From the NCBI GenBank assembly GCA_045579195.1, contig JAZNLR010000068.1:1-5143 (forward strand): a stretch of 5,143 nucleotides of DNA, read 5' to 3'. This stretch comes from JAZNLR01 sp045579195. GTDB lineage: Bacteria > Bacillota > Clostridia > Christensenellales > CAMQZB01. Each line of letters opens with the position of its first letter. Position 1 is the stretch's first letter. This document shows positions 4,799 to 5,143 of the stretch, piece by piece. Below the pieces are notes generated by a model that was not told the DNA's origin, ran no database searches, and worked only from the letters and a program-made list of their open reading frames with translations. Both the position numbers and the translations under genes were made by a program.

Positions 4799-5143
4799 TT
4801 AGTTTTCTCTCTTTTTGGTGAAGACAACGATCGCAGCAGCGAGTCCGCCGAGAACGATTCCCGCTTCAGCCTGCTTCGTGGTTCCGCATCCGCCCATCTT
4901 GACTTCTGCAGCAGCCGTCTTCGCAACGGTGATTGCGGTGTTCATTGCAGCAACGTTCTTTGCAGCATCGATCTTTGCATTTGCTTCGTCGATGATTGCC
5001 TGAATCTTTTCCCAATTCTTCTTGGTGTAGTACTCAGGGTTGAACGCGCTAGCGAGTTCTGCCTTCTTCTCATCGCGGCGAGCGTTCAATGCAGCCTCTT
5101 CTTCAGCGATGGTCAAAACAGCGTCCATATCAGCCTTAGCCTG
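4799..5143 (-). CDS. Gene D (3' part only): paralogous surface protein with GGCG C-terminal anchor
   Basis: The last 114 codons and a TAA stop are visible; the frame stays open to base 5143, so the start lies outside the window. An internal Met codon at 5126-5128 should not be taken as the start: the codons before it read QAKAD, matching AKADIDAVLT in gene C. Visible parts are the end of the first FIVAR-like repeat, the charged linker (AEEEAALNARRDEKKAEL), one full FIVAR-like repeat starting YTKKNW, and the tail GGCGTTKQ (Cys at visible residue 86), hydrophobic helix and TKKREN. The residue before GGCG is Met where A, B and C have Val. By homology the missing part should hold a signal peptide and the variable N-terminal region. 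Confidence 0.9.
   Translation of the reverse strand, partial: QAKADMDAVLTIAEEEAALNARRDEKKAELASAFNPEYYTKKNWEKIQAIIDEANAKIDAAKNVAAMNTAITVAKTAAAEVKMGGCGTTKQAEAGIVLGGLAAAIVVFTKKREN

Overview
The window is a cassette of four tandem paralogous genes, all on the minus strand (transcribed right to left: D, C, B, A). Each encodes a secreted, probably membrane-anchored surface protein. A, B and C are complete (413, 408 and 406 residues). D is the last 114 residues of a gene that continues past base 5143. Strong AGGAGG-type ribosome binding sites, TTGACA/TATAAT-type promoters and intrinsic terminators, together with the FIVAR-like helical repeats, suggest a Gram-positive bacterium. An uncultured gut-type Clostridia member is my guess, but no taxonomic marker gene is present.

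All the proteins follow one plan. An N-terminal Sec signal peptide is followed by a diverged region of about 200 residues, predicted beta-rich, that I cannot assign to a family. Then come two FIVAR-like three-helix repeats joined by a charged helix. The end is an almost invariant tail: GGCGTTKQ, a short hydrophobic helix, and KKREN. This tail has the tripartite form of a C-terminal sorting signal (motif, transmembrane segment, basic end), but there is no LPXTG. A GGCG motif with one invariant cysteine sits in its place.

Each gene appears to be its own transcription unit. B and C have good promoters with 17-bp spacers; A has two weaker candidates. Intrinsic terminators lie after D, C and B. 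Each contains one G.U pair that forms only in the minus-strand RNA, which agrees with the direction of transcription. The layout looks like separately switchable variants of one surface protein: constant anchor and stalk, variable outer domain.

Region by region: 1-139 is an array of small hairpins separated by the heptamer ATATCGC/ATATCAC, abutting and apparently replacing half of the A terminator; 183-1424 is A; 1425-1752 is noncoding with the A promoter candidates, several inverted repeats and the B terminator; 1753-2979 is B; 2980-3297 is noncoding with the B leader hairpin, the B promoter and the C terminator; 3298-4518 is C; 4519-4798 is noncoding with the C promoter, a direct repeat and the D terminator; 4799-5143 is partial D. 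No RNA gene, CRISPR array, transposase or plus-strand gene is supported.
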